In this document: positions 15,899 to 24,907 of the stretch, one piece after another
Layout: each line of letters opens with the position of its first letter
Position numbering within the stretch: the stretch's first letter is position 1
NCBI RefSeq assembly: GCF_025141175.1
Contig: NZ_CP081155.1
Span: forward strand, 1,331,001 to 1,395,000
Length of the DNA stretch: 64,000 nt
Direction of reading: 5' to 3'
Origin: Jannaschia sp. M317
GTDB taxonomy: Bacteria; Pseudomonadota; Alphaproteobacteria; Rhodobacterales; Rhodobacteraceae
The notes under the pieces: model-generated
Database searches by the model: none
What the model saw: the letters and a program-made list of their open reading frames with translations, nothing else
Told to the model about the DNA's origin: nothing
Position numbers and translations under genes: made by a program

Positions 15899-17752
15899 AT
15901 GAATGACGTCGTCAAAACCGGCCCGGAGGTCATCAAACGCTTCTTGCGCACGCTGGACGGATCCCCCGGCGTTTACCGCATGTTGGATGCCGACAGCCGC
16001 GTTCTTTACGTCGGCAAGGCCCGCAATCTGAAGAACCGGGTCGCCAGCTACACCCGCAGCCACGGCCATTCCGGGCGTATCCGCCGGATGATTTCCGAGA
16101 CCGCCTCGATGATGGTGCTGACCACCGAGACAGAGTTGGAGGCCCTGCTGCTGGAGCAGAACCTCATCAAGCAGCTCAAGCCGCGCTACAACGTGCTGCT
16201 GCGCGACGACAAAAGCTTTCCGAACATCGAGGTCACCCACACCCACGCCTTCCCGCAGATCCGCAAGCATCGCGGGCGCAAGGGGCAGGGCACCTATTTT
16301 GGCCCCTTCGCCAGCGCCGGGGCCGTGAACCGCGTTCTCAACCAGTTGCAGCGCGTCTTCCTGCTCCGCAACTGCTCCGACAGCGATTTCGAGACGCGGA
16401 CGCGGCCCTGTCTCAACTATCAGATCAAGCGCTGTTCGGCCCCCTGCGTCGGGTTCATCACCCCCGAAGATTACGCAAGCTCGGTCAAGGACGCGGAGCT
16501 GTTCCTGCGCGGTCAGACCACCGAGATCCAGGAAAAGCTGGCCCAGGACATGTCCGCCGCCGCCGAAGACATGGAGTTCGAGCGCGCCGCCGCCCTGCGT
16601 GACCGGATCAAGGCGCTGACCAACGTGCAATCGGTCCAGGGCGTGAACCCCCAGGGCGTCGCCGAGGCGGACGTGATCGGCCTGCACATGGACGGCGGCC
16701 AGGCTTGTTTCCAGGTCTTCTTCATTCGCGCCAACCAGAACTGGGGTAACGCCGATTTCTATCCTCGCGTGTCCGACGACATGTCCCCGGCAGAGGTGAC
16801 AGAGGCCTTCCTGGGTCAATTCTACGACACCAAGGACCCGCCGCGCATGGTGCTGTTGTCCCACGGAATCGAAGACGCCGACCTGATGGTCGCAGCCTTG
16901 TCGGAAAAGGCAGGCCGCCGGGTCCAGCTGCTGCATCCGCAACGCGGCGAGAAATTCGACCTGGTTCAGGGGGCGGTCCGCAACGCGCGCGAAAGCCTGG
17001 GCCGCAAGATGTCCGAAAGTGCGACGCAGGCGAAACTGTTGCGCGGCGTGGCCGAGGCCTTTGACTTGCCCGCTCCGCCGCTGCGGATCGAGGTCTACGA
17101 CAACTCTCACATCCAGGGCAGCCATGCGGTCGGCGCGATGATCGTTTCCGGCCCGGACGGGTTCGAGAAAAGCCAGTATCGCAAGTTCAACATCAAGGAC
17201 ACGGCGCTGACCCCCGGTGACGATTTCGGCATGATGAAAGAGGTTCTGACCCGCCGTTTCAAACGCCTGCTCAAGGAAGACCCGGAGCGGAAATCCGATC
17301 TCTGGCCCGGCCTGTTGCTGATCGACGGCGGGGCGGGCCAGGTGTCGGCGGTGCGCGACATCATGCGGGAATTGCAGGTCGAGGACATCCCGATGGTTGG
17401 CGTCGCCAAGGGCGTCGACCGCGACCACGGCAAGGAAGAATTCCATCGCACCGGCCATCGCCCCATGGCCCTGCCGCGCACCGACCCCGTGCTCTATTTC
17501 ATTCAACGGCTGCGCGACGAGGCGCACCGTTTCGCCATCGGCACCCACCGCGCCAAGCGGGCCAAGGCCTTCGTCGCCAATCCCCTGGACGAGGTGCCGG
17601 GCGTCGGCGCCACCCGCAAACGCGCGCTGCTTGCACACTTCGGCTCTGCCAAGGCCGTCAGCCGCGCGGCGCTTGCGGATCTGAAGGCGGTCGACGGCAT
17701 CTCGGGTGCCTTGGCCGAGGCGATCCACCGCCATTTCCATGAAAAAGACTGA
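15899..17752 (+). CDS. uvrC: excinuclease ABC subunit UvrC
   Basis: 617 residues. The N-terminal GIY-YIG nuclease ([27 protein letters not shown]) makes the 3' incision, a UVR motif follows (about 200-235, [18 protein letters not shown]), then the RNase H-like 5' nuclease ([34 protein letters not shown]) and a C-terminal double HhH ([17 protein letters not shown]). It acts with UvrA and UvrB in nucleotide excision repair. I used the ATG at 15899; an upstream in-frame start at 15854 lacks conservation. Followed by pgsA and moaDE in the usual Rhodobacterales order. Confidence 0.96.
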   Translation: MNDVVKTGPEVIKRFLRTLDGSPGVYRMLDADSRVLYVGKARNLKNRVASYTRSHGHSGRIRRMISETASMMVLTTETELEALLLEQNLIKQLKPRYNVLLRDDKSFPNIEVTHTHAFPQIRKHRGRKGQGTYFGPFASAGAVNRVLNQLQRVFLLRNCSDSDFETRTRPCLNYQIKRCSAPCVGFITPEDYASSVKDAELFLRGQTTEIQEKLAQDMSAAAEDMEFERAAALRDRIKALTNVQSVQGVNPQGVAEADVIGLHMDGGQACFQVFFIRANQNWGNADFYPRVSDDMSPAEVTEAFLGQFYDTKDPPRMVLLSHGIEDADLMVAALSEKAGRRVQLLHPQRGEKFDLVQGAVRNARESLGRKMSESATQAKLLRGVAEAFDLPAPPLRIEVYDNSHIQGSHAVGAMIVSGPDGFEKSQYRKFNIKDTALTPGDDFGMMKEVLTRRFKRLLKEDPERKSDLWPGLLLIDGGAGQVSAVRDIMRELQVEDIPMVGVAKGVDRDHGKEEFHRTGHRPMALPRTDPVLYFIQRLRDEAHRFAIGTHRAKRAKAFVANPLDEVPGVGATRKRALLAHFGSAKAVSRAALADLKAVDGISGALAEAIHRHFHEKD

Positions 17753-17756
17753 CCGG

Positions 17757-17780
17757 TCTTCGTTCTCGGCAAAATACTCC
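17757..17780 (-). repeat. GAGTATTT-type extragenic repeat, copy 1
   Basis: On the minus strand this reads GGAGTATTTTGCCGAGAACG followed by AAGA, the same motif as at 23721-23750, 35224-35250, 49716-49742 and 57867-57890. It lies just after the uvrC stop and points away from pgsA. The rest of the 214-nt uvrC-pgsA spacer shows nothing recognisable. Confidence 0.55.
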
Positions 17781-17966
17781 GGGGTCCGGGGCCGCGTCCC
17801 TGCCTCCCCCTAGGTGTGGGCGGCCCACGGTCTGGGATGGGGTTCAACCCTGCGGATCGCCTGCGCGCGCCCGCCCCCGCCATCGTGACGCAAAGGCCGC
17901 GACGCCGAGGCGCGATTGGCAAAGGGGGGATGGATTGCCCCTCCGAAGCCCGCTACACCGACCTTC

Positions 17967-18635
17967 ATGACGTGGACAGTGCCCAACATTCTGACGGTCC
18001 TGCGCCTCTTCGCTGCCCCCGGCGTTGCGGTCATGTTCCTGTTTTTCGCCCGGCCCTGGGCCGATTGGTTCGCTCTGGTGCTTTTTGTGGTGGCCGCCGT
18101 GACCGATTGGTTCGATGGCTACATCGCGCGCGAGTTCAATCAGGAAAGCCGCTTTGGCGCGATGCTGGACCCGATCGCCGACAAGGCGATGGTGGTGATC
18201 GCGTTGCTGGTCATCACCGGGTTTTCGGGCATGAATCCCTGGATCCTGCTGCCCGCCACCGTGATCCTGTTCCGAGAGGTCTTTGTCTCGGGCCTGCGTG
18301 AATTCCTGGGCGCGACGTCGTCCACGCTCAAGGTCACAAAGCTGGCCAAGTGGAAGACGACGGCGCAGATGGTGGCCATCGCGGTGTTGTTTTCGACCGG
18401 CGTGTTCGAACATCACTTCGCCGAACGGGTGCACGGCATGGACGCCGAAATGGTCGGGGCCATCCTGTCGGGCACCATCCCGGATGAACTGGGCCTTGGT
18501 GCCCTGATCTGGGGGGAACAGGCGACGTTCCTGGCGGGCACGGTTCTTTTGTGGATTGCGGCCGCGCTGACCGCGATCACCGGCTGGGACTATTTTTCCA
18601 AGGCACGCCCCTATCTGATGGATGGCAGCGAATGA
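17967..18635 (+). CDS. pgsA: CDP-diacylglycerol-glycerol-3-phosphate 3-phosphatidyltransferase
   Basis: 222 residues. The CDP-alcohol phosphotransferase motif D(G/W)X2AR...GX3DX3D appears as DWFDGYIAREFNQESRFGAMLDPIADK, the catalytic and metal-binding aspartates of the family. About five membrane helices. It makes phosphatidylglycerol phosphate, the first committed step to phosphatidylglycerol. The ATG at 17967 begins MTWTVPNILTVLRL, the typical PgsA start; an earlier in-frame ATG at 17916 adds an unconserved leader. The stop overlaps moaD. Confidence 0.95.
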   Translation: MTWTVPNILTVLRLFAAPGVAVMFLFFARPWADWFALVLFVVAAVTDWFDGYIAREFNQESRFGAMLDPIADKAMVVIALLVITGFSGMNPWILLPATVILFREVFVSGLREFLGATSSTLKVTKLAKWKTTAQMVAIAVLFSTGVFEHHFAERVHGMDAEMVGAILSGTIPDELGLGALIWGEQATFLAGTVLLWIAAALTAITGWDYFSKARPYLMDGSE

Positions 18636-18883
18636 AAATTCAGGTGCTCTACTTTGCCTGGTTGCGCGAACGTATCGGACTGGGACGCGAAGACGTCGAC
18701 ACAGAGGCCGCGACCATTGCCGAATTGGTCGAGGAACTGCGCGCCCGCGAAGACCGCTATGCCGCGGCCTTTTCCGATATGACGACCGTGCGGGCAGCCC
18801 TGGACCAGGAACTCGTGGCGCTCGATACGCCGTTGGGCCAGGCGCGCGAGGTTGCGTTCTTTCCGCCGATGACGGGCGGATGA
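18632..18883 (+). CDS. moaD: molybdopterin synthase sulfur carrier subunit
   Basis: 83 residues with the ubiquitin-like fold and the C-terminal Gly-Gly (PPMTGG) that is adenylated and thiocarboxylated to donate sulfur to precursor Z (cPMP). The ATG at 18632 overlaps the pgsA stop by 4 nt (ATGA), and its own stop overlaps moaE by 4 nt, so both MPT synthase subunits are made together. Confidence 0.94.
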   Translation: MKIQVLYFAWLRERIGLGREDVDTEAATIAELVEELRAREDRYAAAFSDMTTVRAALDQELVALDTPLGQAREVAFFPPMTGG

Positions 18884-19326
18884 TCCGCGTTGTCGTGACA
18901 GACGCCGATTTCGACCTCAAGACAGAGGTCGAGGCGTTGGAGGAGGGGGCCGATACCGGGGCCGTCGTCACCTTTACCGGGCGCGTCCGCGACGTGGCGG
19001 GTGGACTGCGTCACATGGAGATAGAGCATTATCCCGGCATGACCGAACGCGCCCTGACTACCATCGCCGAACAGGCGGCGGATCGGTGGCCGTTGTCGGG
19101 GGTGACCGTGATCCACCGCCACGGCGCGCTGGAACCCGGCGCGCGGATCATGATGGTGGCGACAGCCTCGCGCCACCGCGACGCCGCCTTTGCCGCGGCC
19201 GAGTTCTTGATGGATTACCTCAAGAGCCGTGCGCCCTTCTGGAAGAAGGAAGTCACGTCAGATGGCGCCGATTGGGTTGCGTCCAAAGAGAGTGACGAAG
19301 CGGCCCTGTCGCGCTGGTCGGATTAG
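18880..19326 (+). CDS. moaE: molybdopterin synthase catalytic subunit
   Basis: 148 residues. Family landmarks are DTGAVVTFTGRVRD, the LRHMEIEHYPGMTE segment, HRHGALEPGARIMMVATAS with the catalytic-loop His/Arg, and PFWKKEVTSDGADWV with the Lys pair of the active site. It converts cPMP to molybdopterin using the MoaD thiocarboxylate. It ends convergently to the Hint gene with only 58 nt between. Confidence 0.95.
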   Translation: MIRVVVTDADFDLKTEVEALEEGADTGAVVTFTGRVRDVAGGLRHMEIEHYPGMTERALTTIAEQAADRWPLSGVTVIHRHGALEPGARIMMVATASRHRDAAFAAAEFLMDYLKSRAPFWKKEVTSDGADWVASKESDEAALSRWSD

Positions 19327-19331
19327 GCGGC

Positions 19332-19377
19332 GTCGATTTCTTCGACGGATTTGATCGGGATTTCCAAAGTCCCGATC
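19332..19377 (-). repeat. bipartite palindrome, copy B
   Basis: Read on the minus strand, GATCGGGA...TCCCGATC (arms 19370-19377 and 19353-19360, 9-nt loop) is followed by GTCGA...TCGAC (19342-19346 and 19332-19336). It begins 7 nt after the Hint gene's stop. The arms differ from the other copies but the order, spacing and CGAAGAAAT core match. It also contains a 19-codon open frame starting MGIGTLEIPI; this is probably only the repeat read through. It may act as a two-way terminator between moaE and the Hint gene. Confidence 0.55.
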
Positions 19378-19384
19378 CCCATCG

Positions 19385-20371
19385 CTACCTGCTCGACGCC
19401 CGCCGAAGAAGGTCCGCAGCATCCAACCCGTCCAGGTCCGAGGCGGAAGGTTCGATGCCATGGTGGGGGGCATGGTTCCGGCCCTGCATTCGGCCCTGGA
19501 CGTCGCGGGCCAGATCCTCGTCCAATCCGGCCAGAACATCGGGCGAGACCAGCAGGCTTTCGGCGGGAATGCCCTCGGCGTAGATGATTTCGTGCGCGTC
19601 GAACAGCAGGTGGAAATAGTCCACGTGCCCGCCATTGGCGCGGCGGATCGTTGTCCCGTTCACAAGATGGCGCGCACGGACCAGAACCTCTGCGCGACCT
19701 GCGCCGATGGCATCGCGGCGTTGATAGATGAACAGCCGGTGATCGGGCGACAGGATCAGGTCGTCGGCGTTGTTCAGTGCGCCAGCCTCGATCACGACGG
19801 GGGCGTTCGCCCCCTCGGCGCGCACGGTTTGCTGGCCGGTCCAGCGCACCGCCTGGGGGCCGTGGTCGCGGGTCAGGACGCGGTCGCCCTCGCGCAGGTT
19901 CTCCACCGGGATCTGGTGGCCCCCTGCGCCGGTAATCTTTGTGCCCCGCGCAAAGCTGACCGAGGCGACGGACCCAAGTTCACCGGCGACCGCCTCGGAC
20001 GAGATCAGCGTGTATTCATCCGCAGGCGACAGCGCCCCTAACGGTAGCGCCATGCGTACCCCGCCAAGATCGAGCACCAGAACCTCTGCCGCCGTGCCCC
20101 GGTCGCCCATCAACTGATGCCGCGCCAACGGCACGACCGGCTGGCCGGTCACCCCGACAGAGCTGCCTGCGGCGACGGTCACGGTGCCTGCGGCCCGCGT
20201 CAGAACCAATTCGCGCGCCTGCGCCTTGGGATCCAGGGCATAGACATCGCCTGCCACCACCTGTGTCAGATCGCCGATCGGATCCCCCATCAGCGCGCCG
20301 GTATCCACCGACAGCGCCTCGGCGGGAAAGACGGTGCAGCGGCTGAGCGCGGAGAGAGGGGTCTGTGTCAT
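19385..20371 (-). CDS. Hint-domain protein
   Basis: 328 residues. The N-terminal about 135 residues are of unknown type; the Hint (hedgehog/intein) domain begins at SFARGTKITGAGG and runs through VENLREGDRVLTRDHGPQAVRW and LILSPDHRLFI to GHVDYFHLLFDAHEIIYAEG. Such proteins are abundant in Rhodobacterales and are presumed to self-process. The residue at the usual nucleophile Cys1 is Ser here (AGC at 19955-19957). The ATG at 20371 has a strong AGGAGG just upstream, which decides the start; an earlier in-frame start at 20479 is rejected. The downstream palindrome is copy B. Confidence 0.88.
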   Translation of the reverse strand: MTQTPLSALSRCTVFPAEALSVDTGALMGDPIGDLTQVVAGDVYALDPKAQARELVLTRAAGTVTVAAGSSVGVTGQPVVPLARHQLMGDRGTAAEVLVLDLGGVRMALPLGALSPADEYTLISSEAVAGELGSVASVSFARGTKITGAGGHQIPVENLREGDRVLTRDHGPQAVRWTGQQTVRAEGANAPVVIEAGALNNADDLILSPDHRLFIYQRRDAIGAGRAEVLVRARHLVNGTTIRRANGGHVDYFHLLFDAHEIIYAEGIPAESLLVSPDVLAGLDEDLARDVQGRMQGRNHAPHHGIEPSASDLDGLDAADLLRRASSR

Positions 20372-20493
20372 GCCTCCTCCTGGCAGGGGGGTCGGGCGAA
20401 AGTTTGGCGGTTTGGTGATCCTGCGGCAACATTTCCGCTGATTACCGGGCAAAGGGATGATAGCGCAGGGAAAGCACAAAAGGGAGGTGTCCG

Positions 20494-21273
20494 ATGGATC
20501 TGGGTATCAAGGGCAAACGCGCGCTGGTCTGCGCGTCGTCAAAAGGTCTGGGACTGGGCTGCGCCGAGGCGCTGGCAGAGGCGGGCGTGGATCTGGTCAT
20601 GAACGCACGCGGGGCCGAGGCGTTGGAGGCAGCCGCCGAAGACATCCGCACTCGGTTCGGTGTGTCGGTGACGACGGTGGCCTGCGACGTGACCACCGCC
20701 GAGGGTCAGGCCGAGGTGCTGGCTGCGGCCGACACCCCCGACATTCTGGTCACCAACGCAGGCGGGCCGCCTCCGGGGATCTGGTCCGATTGGGATCGCG
20801 ACGATTTCATCCGCGCGCTCGACAGCAACATGTTGACGCCGATTGCCCTGATGAAGGCCTGTCTGCCCGCGATGATGGACCGTGGTTGGGGCCGCGTGGT
20901 CAACATCACCTCGCAATCGGTCAAGGCACCGATCCCGGCGCTGGGCCTGTCGAACGCGGCGCGCACGGGCCTGACGGGCTATGTGGCGGGCACGGCGCGG
21001 CAGGTGGCGCCCTCGGGCGTGACGATCAACAACCTGTTGCCGGGCATTCACGACACGGATCGGGCGGTGTCGCTGGATTCCGGGGTCAGCCGTCAACAGA
21101 ACATCTCGGTCGAGCAGGCGCGCGAGCAGCGCGAGGGCACGATCCCCGCACGGCGCTATGGCACGCGGGCGGAATTCGGGGCGACCTGCGCCTTTCTGTG
21201 TTCGCAGCATGCGGGCTTTATCGTCGGGCAGAACGTGCTGCTGGACGGCGGCGCAACCAACGCCACGATCTGA
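20494..21273 (+). CDS. SDR family oxidoreductase, atypical active site
   Basis: 259 residues with a Rossmann start ALVCASSKGLGLGCAEALAEAG and VTNAGGPPPG. The classical YxxxK is absent: after the serine segment VNITSQSVKAP the sequence reads ALGLSNAARTGLTGYV, where SNAAR occupies the YxxxK place. A subgroup of FabG-like SDRs shares this feature, so the gene is intact but its reaction is uncertain. The C-terminal FLCSQHAGFIVGQNVLLDGG is the normal SDR end. GGAGG precedes the ATG at 20494. It is divergent from the Hint gene. Confidence 0.88.
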   Translation: MDLGIKGKRALVCASSKGLGLGCAEALAEAGVDLVMNARGAEALEAAAEDIRTRFGVSVTTVACDVTTAEGQAEVLAAADTPDILVTNAGGPPPGIWSDWDRDDFIRALDSNMLTPIALMKACLPAMMDRGWGRVVNITSQSVKAPIPALGLSNAARTGLTGYVAGTARQVAPSGVTINNLLPGIHDTDRAVSLDSGVSRQQNISVEQAREQREGTIPARRYGTRAEFGATCAFLCSQHAGFIVGQNVLLDGGATNATI

Positions 21274-21285
21274 GTTGGGCGCGCG

Positions 21286-22005
21286 TCAGGCCGGGGTCTG
21301 GCGCGCGCGGCTGAGGCGAGTCCGGACAAGCGTGTAGCCCGCCACCAAGAGCGCCGCCGCCCCGGCAAATATGCCGACAAGGCTGGTCCCGTTCTGAACG
21401 ACCACGCCCACCAGTGCCCAGACCACCGCCCCACCATAGGCCGGGCTGGGCACTTTGGTCAGCATCACGAGCGCGATCACAAGGCCTACGGTCAGGGCAA
21501 CGATGGCCCACCCCTCGGGGCCAAAGGGTGGCACGCCCCAGCCCGGTGCAAGCAGGCCAAGCGAAACCGAGGAGGCCGCCGTCAGCCAACCGGCATAAAG
21601 CCCTATCGGCCCCCGCAGCAGAAAACGGTCTTTTGCAGGGCTTGCCAGCAACGCGGCCAGCGCCCCGCCCAGCATCACCCAGATCAATACCGTGGCCCAG
21701 ATCGGCGAAGCCAGCGCCACGGCCAGCCAGAACGCACCGACGACGAGGCTGAGGAGCAGGGGCCGTCGGGTCGCGTCCCATGCCGCATCTTCGGCCCGCT
21801 TCCAAACCCCGTATCCCACAGATGCGATCAGCCAGAGGTAGATCACTCCCCAGATCGAAAACGCGTAGCCTGCGGGCTGGACCGGCGGCTCTTCGATCGG
21901 GACCGGGAATTGCGACGGCTCATAGCCGCCAAATCCGGGTGTCAGGAAAGGCGACACCGCAAAGGCGAGCGCGGCGAACAGCAGGAGGAGGGCACGGATA
22001 CGCAT
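21286..22005 (-). CDS. TspO/MBR-related tryptophan-rich membrane protein
   Basis: 239 residues with about six to seven membrane helices and the tryptophan-rich signature of the TspO/MBR superfamily: PAGYAFSIWGVIYLWLIASVGYGVW and GLYAGWLTAASSVSLG. It is longer than classical TspO (about 160 residues), fitting the extended relatives annotated as tryptophan-rich sensory proteins. TspO binds tetrapyrroles; the ligand here is unknown. It converges on the SDR gene. Confidence 0.72.
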   Translation of the reverse strand: MRIRALLLLFAALAFAVSPFLTPGFGGYEPSQFPVPIEEPPVQPAGYAFSIWGVIYLWLIASVGYGVWKRAEDAAWDATRRPLLLSLVVGAFWLAVALASPIWATVLIWVMLGGALAALLASPAKDRFLLRGPIGLYAGWLTAASSVSLGLLAPGWGVPPFGPEGWAIVALTVGLVIALVMLTKVPSPAYGGAVVWALVGVVVQNGTSLVGIFAGAAALLVAGYTLVRTRLSRARQTPA

Positions 22006-22148
22006 GTCACGCAGGTAGGCCGCGACAAAGCGGCGGCAACAGCATGCGTGTGGGCGGCGCGAACTGGGGCATTCCTGCGTCGGGCATCAACGTCCTTTCC
22101 ATCCGGGCGGTCCGGTGTCGCCTGCCTTGGGGGGGCAAGGCAAAGGGT

Positions 22149-22174
22149 GCGTCCGGCCCCGACGGGCCGGACGC
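22149..22174 (-). terminator. GC-rich hairpin after the peptide-binding protein gene
   Basis: A perfect 11-bp stem (22149-22159 with 22164-22174, loop of 4) begins 7 nt after the stop of the minus-strand gene at 22182. Only a weak T run follows on the minus strand, so termination efficiency is uncertain. A smaller hairpin (GCCTTG/CAAGGC) lies at about 22127-22144. Confidence 0.65.
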
Positions 22175-22181
22175 GCGGGGG

Positions 22182-23639
22182 TCACTCCGACCAGCTTACG
22201 CCGGTCAGGTCGATGGCCTGCGTGGGCGAGTTTTCCCACAGGCCCTGAATGCGCGCGTCGGCCACGCCGGTCTTGGCCAGCTGGAAGAGGTAGCCGTTGA
22301 CGTAGTCGTCCGCGATCATCTTCTGCGCATCGGCCAACAACTGCGACCGCATCGCCGGATCCGATGTCACGGTGATCTTGTCGTTCAAGGCCTGGAGGTC
22401 GGGATTGTCATACTGGAAGTAATAGTCGGGCCGGGCATAAATGTTGATGTCCGCGGGTTCCGTATGGCTGACGATCGTCAGGTCGAAATCCTTGCCCCGG
22501 AACACCTGTTCCAGCCATTGCGCCCATTCCAGGTTGCTGATCTCGGTCTTGATCCCGACCTCGCGGAGCTGGCTGGCGATGATCTCTCCGCCGCGGCGGG
22601 CATAGGCCGGGGGCGGCAGCATCAGGCGCAGGGTCAGATCCTCGACCCCGGCTTCGGCCAGCAGGGCGCGGGCGCGGTCCGGATCGTGCGCCGACTGGCC
22701 GGTCAGGTCCACGTAGTCCGGGTTGTGCGGCGCAAAGTGGGTGCCGATCGGTGTGCCGTAGCCGAACATCGCGCCGTCGATGATGGCCTGCCGGTCGATG
22801 GCATGGCTGATCGCCTCGCGCACGCGTACGTCCGTGATCGCCTTGTTGTTCATCGCCAGGATCGTCTCACCCTCGGTGGAGCCGACGATGACGGAGAACC
22901 GGGGATCTGCCTCGAAGTTCGAAAGGGTCTCGGGCGCCGGGAACACCGGGAAGGCATCCACATCGCCCGCCATCATCGCTGCAAAAGCCGCATTCGGGTC
23001 CGAGATGAACTTGAACGTGGCCGCCGTCAGGGCTGGGGCGGTGCCCCAGTAGTCCGGGTTTGCCACCAACTCGACCCGGTCGCCCTGCGCCCAGTTGGCC
23101 AGCTTGAACGGACCGGTGCCGACGGGTGCGGTGGCGTTTGTTTCGGCGCTTTCGGGGGCGACGATGACGGCATCGCCCCAGGCCAGGTTGAAGCCCAGGT
23201 TGCCGTTCGGCTCGCTCAGCGTGATGCGAACCGTGGTGGCATCCACGGCCTCGACGCTGTCGATCCCGGCGAACAGAGCCTTCTGTGCGTTGGTGCTGTC
23301 TTCTGCGCGGGCGCGGTCCAGGCTGAACACCACGTCGTCGGCATCCATTGTGGTGCCGTCATGAAAGGTCACGCCGGCATTGAGCACAAAGGTCCAGGTC
23401 TTGCCGTCTTCCGACACCTCCCAGGATTTTGCCAGCGCGGGCTGTACCGCGCCGTCCGGGCCAAACCGGGTCAGTCCCTCGAAAAGATTGGCATAGACCA
23501 CTTCGTCGATGGCGGCGGCGGCCCCCCCGGTCGGGTCCAGGTTCGGTGGTTCCAGCTGCATGCCTATCGTGATGTCGGTCTGCTGGGCCAACGCGGTCGT
23601 GGCGGTCAGTGCCAGAATGGCGGCGGAGCGTGTGAGCAT
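22182..23639 (-). CDS. ABC transporter substrate-binding protein, family 5 (peptide/nickel type)
   Basis: 485 residues. A signal peptide (LTRSAAILALTATTALA) precedes the SBP_bac_5 fold: ITIGMQLEPPNLDPTGGAA, LAKSWEVSEDGKTWTFVLNAGVTFHDG, DADDVVFSLDRAR and VREAISHAIDRQAIIDG. It would capture peptides, opines or related solutes in the periplasm for a DppBCDF-type importer. No permease or ATPase gene lies beside it in the window, so it is an orphan here and must use subunits encoded elsewhere. Confidence 0.92.
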   Translation of the reverse strand: MLTRSAAILALTATTALAQQTDITIGMQLEPPNLDPTGGAAAAIDEVVYANLFEGLTRFGPDGAVQPALAKSWEVSEDGKTWTFVLNAGVTFHDGTTMDADDVVFSLDRARAEDSTNAQKALFAGIDSVEAVDATTVRITLSEPNGNLGFNLAWGDAVIVAPESAETNATAPVGTGPFKLANWAQGDRVELVANPDYWGTAPALTAATFKFISDPNAAFAAMMAGDVDAFPVFPAPETLSNFEADPRFSVIVGSTEGETILAMNNKAITDVRVREAISHAIDRQAIIDGAMFGYGTPIGTHFAPHNPDYVDLTGQSAHDPDRARALLAEAGVEDLTLRLMLPPPAYARRGGEIIASQLREVGIKTEISNLEWAQWLEQVFRGKDFDLTIVSHTEPADINIYARPDYYFQYDNPDLQALNDKITVTSDPAMRSQLLADAQKMIADDYVNGYLFQLAKTGVADARIQGLWENSPTQAIDLTGVSWSE

Positions 23640-23720
23640 GGGTGTCCCTCCCGATTGACGTTGCTCAAGCTATGCGGGCGACGGGGCAGGGGGCAAGCGC
23701 GAAGGCAGCGCGCGGCCCCC

Positions 23721-23750
23721 GCTTCCTTGTTTCCAAAATATGCAGACGCT
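23721..23750 (-). repeat. GAGTATTT-type extragenic repeat, copy 2
   Basis: On the minus strand the core is GCATATTTTGGAAACAAGGA, a divergent copy of the motif family. It lies between the SCO gene (upstream on the minus strand) and the peptide-binding protein gene, about 80 nt ahead of the latter's start. Confidence 0.45.
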
Positions 23751-23777
23751 CCCTCGTCGCGGGCGCGTCGATGCGGG

Positions 23778-24347
23778 TCATGCGGGGCCAAGGGCGTAGC
23801 CTGCGACCACCTCCACCATGCGGTCGACGGACAGGATCGGCGGCAGCAAGGTCAGGAATCCGCCGTCTGCGTCCATGACGTAGATGTGGGATCCGTGGCT
23901 ATAGACCGTGCCGCCCAGCGGCTCTTCGAACAGTGCGGTCCGTTCTACATGGAAAAGCGCGCGCGCGGCGGCCAGCTCCGCTTCGGTCCCTGTCAGGCCG
24001 GTCAGGCCGGGGGCATGGCTTGCCAGGGCGGGGCCCATCGATTCAACCGTGTCGCGCGCCGGATCGACGGTAATGACCAGGGGCGTCACGGGGATGTCGC
24101 GCGCAGAAAGCGCGCTGGCGACCTCGGACATGATGGGCAGGGCAACGGTGCAGATCGCCTCGCAGGAGGCATAGCCGAAAAAGATCAACTGGACGCGGCC
24201 CTCCGGGTCGGCCTGGGTCCGCGTCTGGCCGTGGTGGTCGGTCAGGGTATAGGCCCCGCCGAAATTCGACGGAAACAGCCGGTCGATGACCCCCTCGGCC
24301 GCGGCGGGGGCGGCCAGGAGGGTGGCGGCAATCAGGGCGCGCAGCAT
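23778..24347 (-). CDS. SCO family copper chaperone-like protein
   Basis: 189 residues. A signal peptide (MLRALIAATLLAAPAAAEG) precedes a thioredoxin-like SCO domain with the Cu-binding CxxxC (Cys62, Cys66 in YASCEAIC) and the distal His in YSHGSHIYVMD. SCO proteins deliver copper to the CuA site of cytochrome c oxidase or act as periplasmic thiol reductases. It is the third gene of a tight minus-strand set with the two uncharacterised periplasmic proteins upstream (stop and start overlap at 24347), suggesting a shared copper or thiol role. Confidence 0.9.
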   Translation of the reverse strand: MLRALIAATLLAAPAAAEGVIDRLFPSNFGGAYTLTDHHGQTRTQADPEGRVQLIFFGYASCEAICTVALPIMSEVASALSARDIPVTPLVITVDPARDTVESMGPALASHAPGLTGLTGTEAELAAARALFHVERTALFEEPLGGTVYSHGSHIYVMDADGGFLTLLPPILSVDRMVEVVAGYALGPA

Positions 24348-24907
24348 CAGAACCAATCGGCGATAAAGGCGGCGTCGGCTTCCTCGCCCAGGCCCAGGTA
24401 GCCCTCGGCCTCGATTTCCGAAATGATGCGCGGGTCGCGGCGGAACCATGGACCCTTGCCCGTCGCGTCCGGGTTGCGCGCGGCCCAGTCCTTGGTCCAC
24501 TGGTTCGCGCGAAGCCATGCGCCGCCCTCGGGGCGGATGCGCTGAACAAGGTAGACATTGGTGGCCCCAATGTCGGGGTCGTCGATCAGCAGGCCATCCA
24601 CCTCGACTGTCTGGCCACAAAACGGGGCGAGTTCCACGGCGGCTCCGGTAAAGGCGGCCTGGCTGTTCTTCAGCGGAAAGACCATGGCGTCGTCGGCATC
24701 GCGGATCAGAACGACCTGCCGCTGTCCGGTGCCGCAATCGGCGGCGCATTGGCCGGTCAATTCGCAAACGGGGTCGGCCACGCGGGCGGTGAAGCGGGCG
24801 GGCACCTCCGCATAGAGGTTCCAGGTCTTGGCCTCGGACATGGCAGAGAAATCCTGCGCGGCGGCGGGGGCGGCCAGCAGGGCGGCGGCCAGGGCAAGGC
24901 GGATCAT
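24347..24907 (-). CDS. uncharacterised periplasmic protein with clustered cysteines
   Basis: 186 residues. The N-terminal signal peptide ends near AAPAAAQ. The mature part has a cysteine cluster DPVCELTGQCAADCGTG (CX5CX3C) and a fourth Cys in LAPFCGQTVEVDG; further on is DDPDIGATNVYLVQRIRPEGG. I do not recognise a family. Overlaps on both sides place it in an operon with the SCO protein and the next gene. A metal- or disulfide-bearing structural role is plausible but unproven. Confidence 0.7.
   Translation of the reverse strand: MIRLALAAALLAAPAAAQDFSAMSEAKTWNLYAEVPARFTARVADPVCELTGQCAADCGTGQRQVVLIRDADDAMVFPLKNSQAAFTGAAVELAPFCGQTVEVDGLLIDDPDIGATNVYLVQRIRPEGGAWLRANQWTKDWAARNPDATGKGPWFRRDPRIISEIEAEGYLGLGEEADAAFIADWF

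Noticed and set aside
15485..17740. 751-codon minus-strand frame across uvrC
   Set aside because: Antisense to uvrC; no motif, low-complexity composition.
19323..19382. 19-codon frame after the Hint gene on the minus strand
   Set aside because: It consists of the bipartite palindrome read in frame; without conservation data it is better explained as the repeat.
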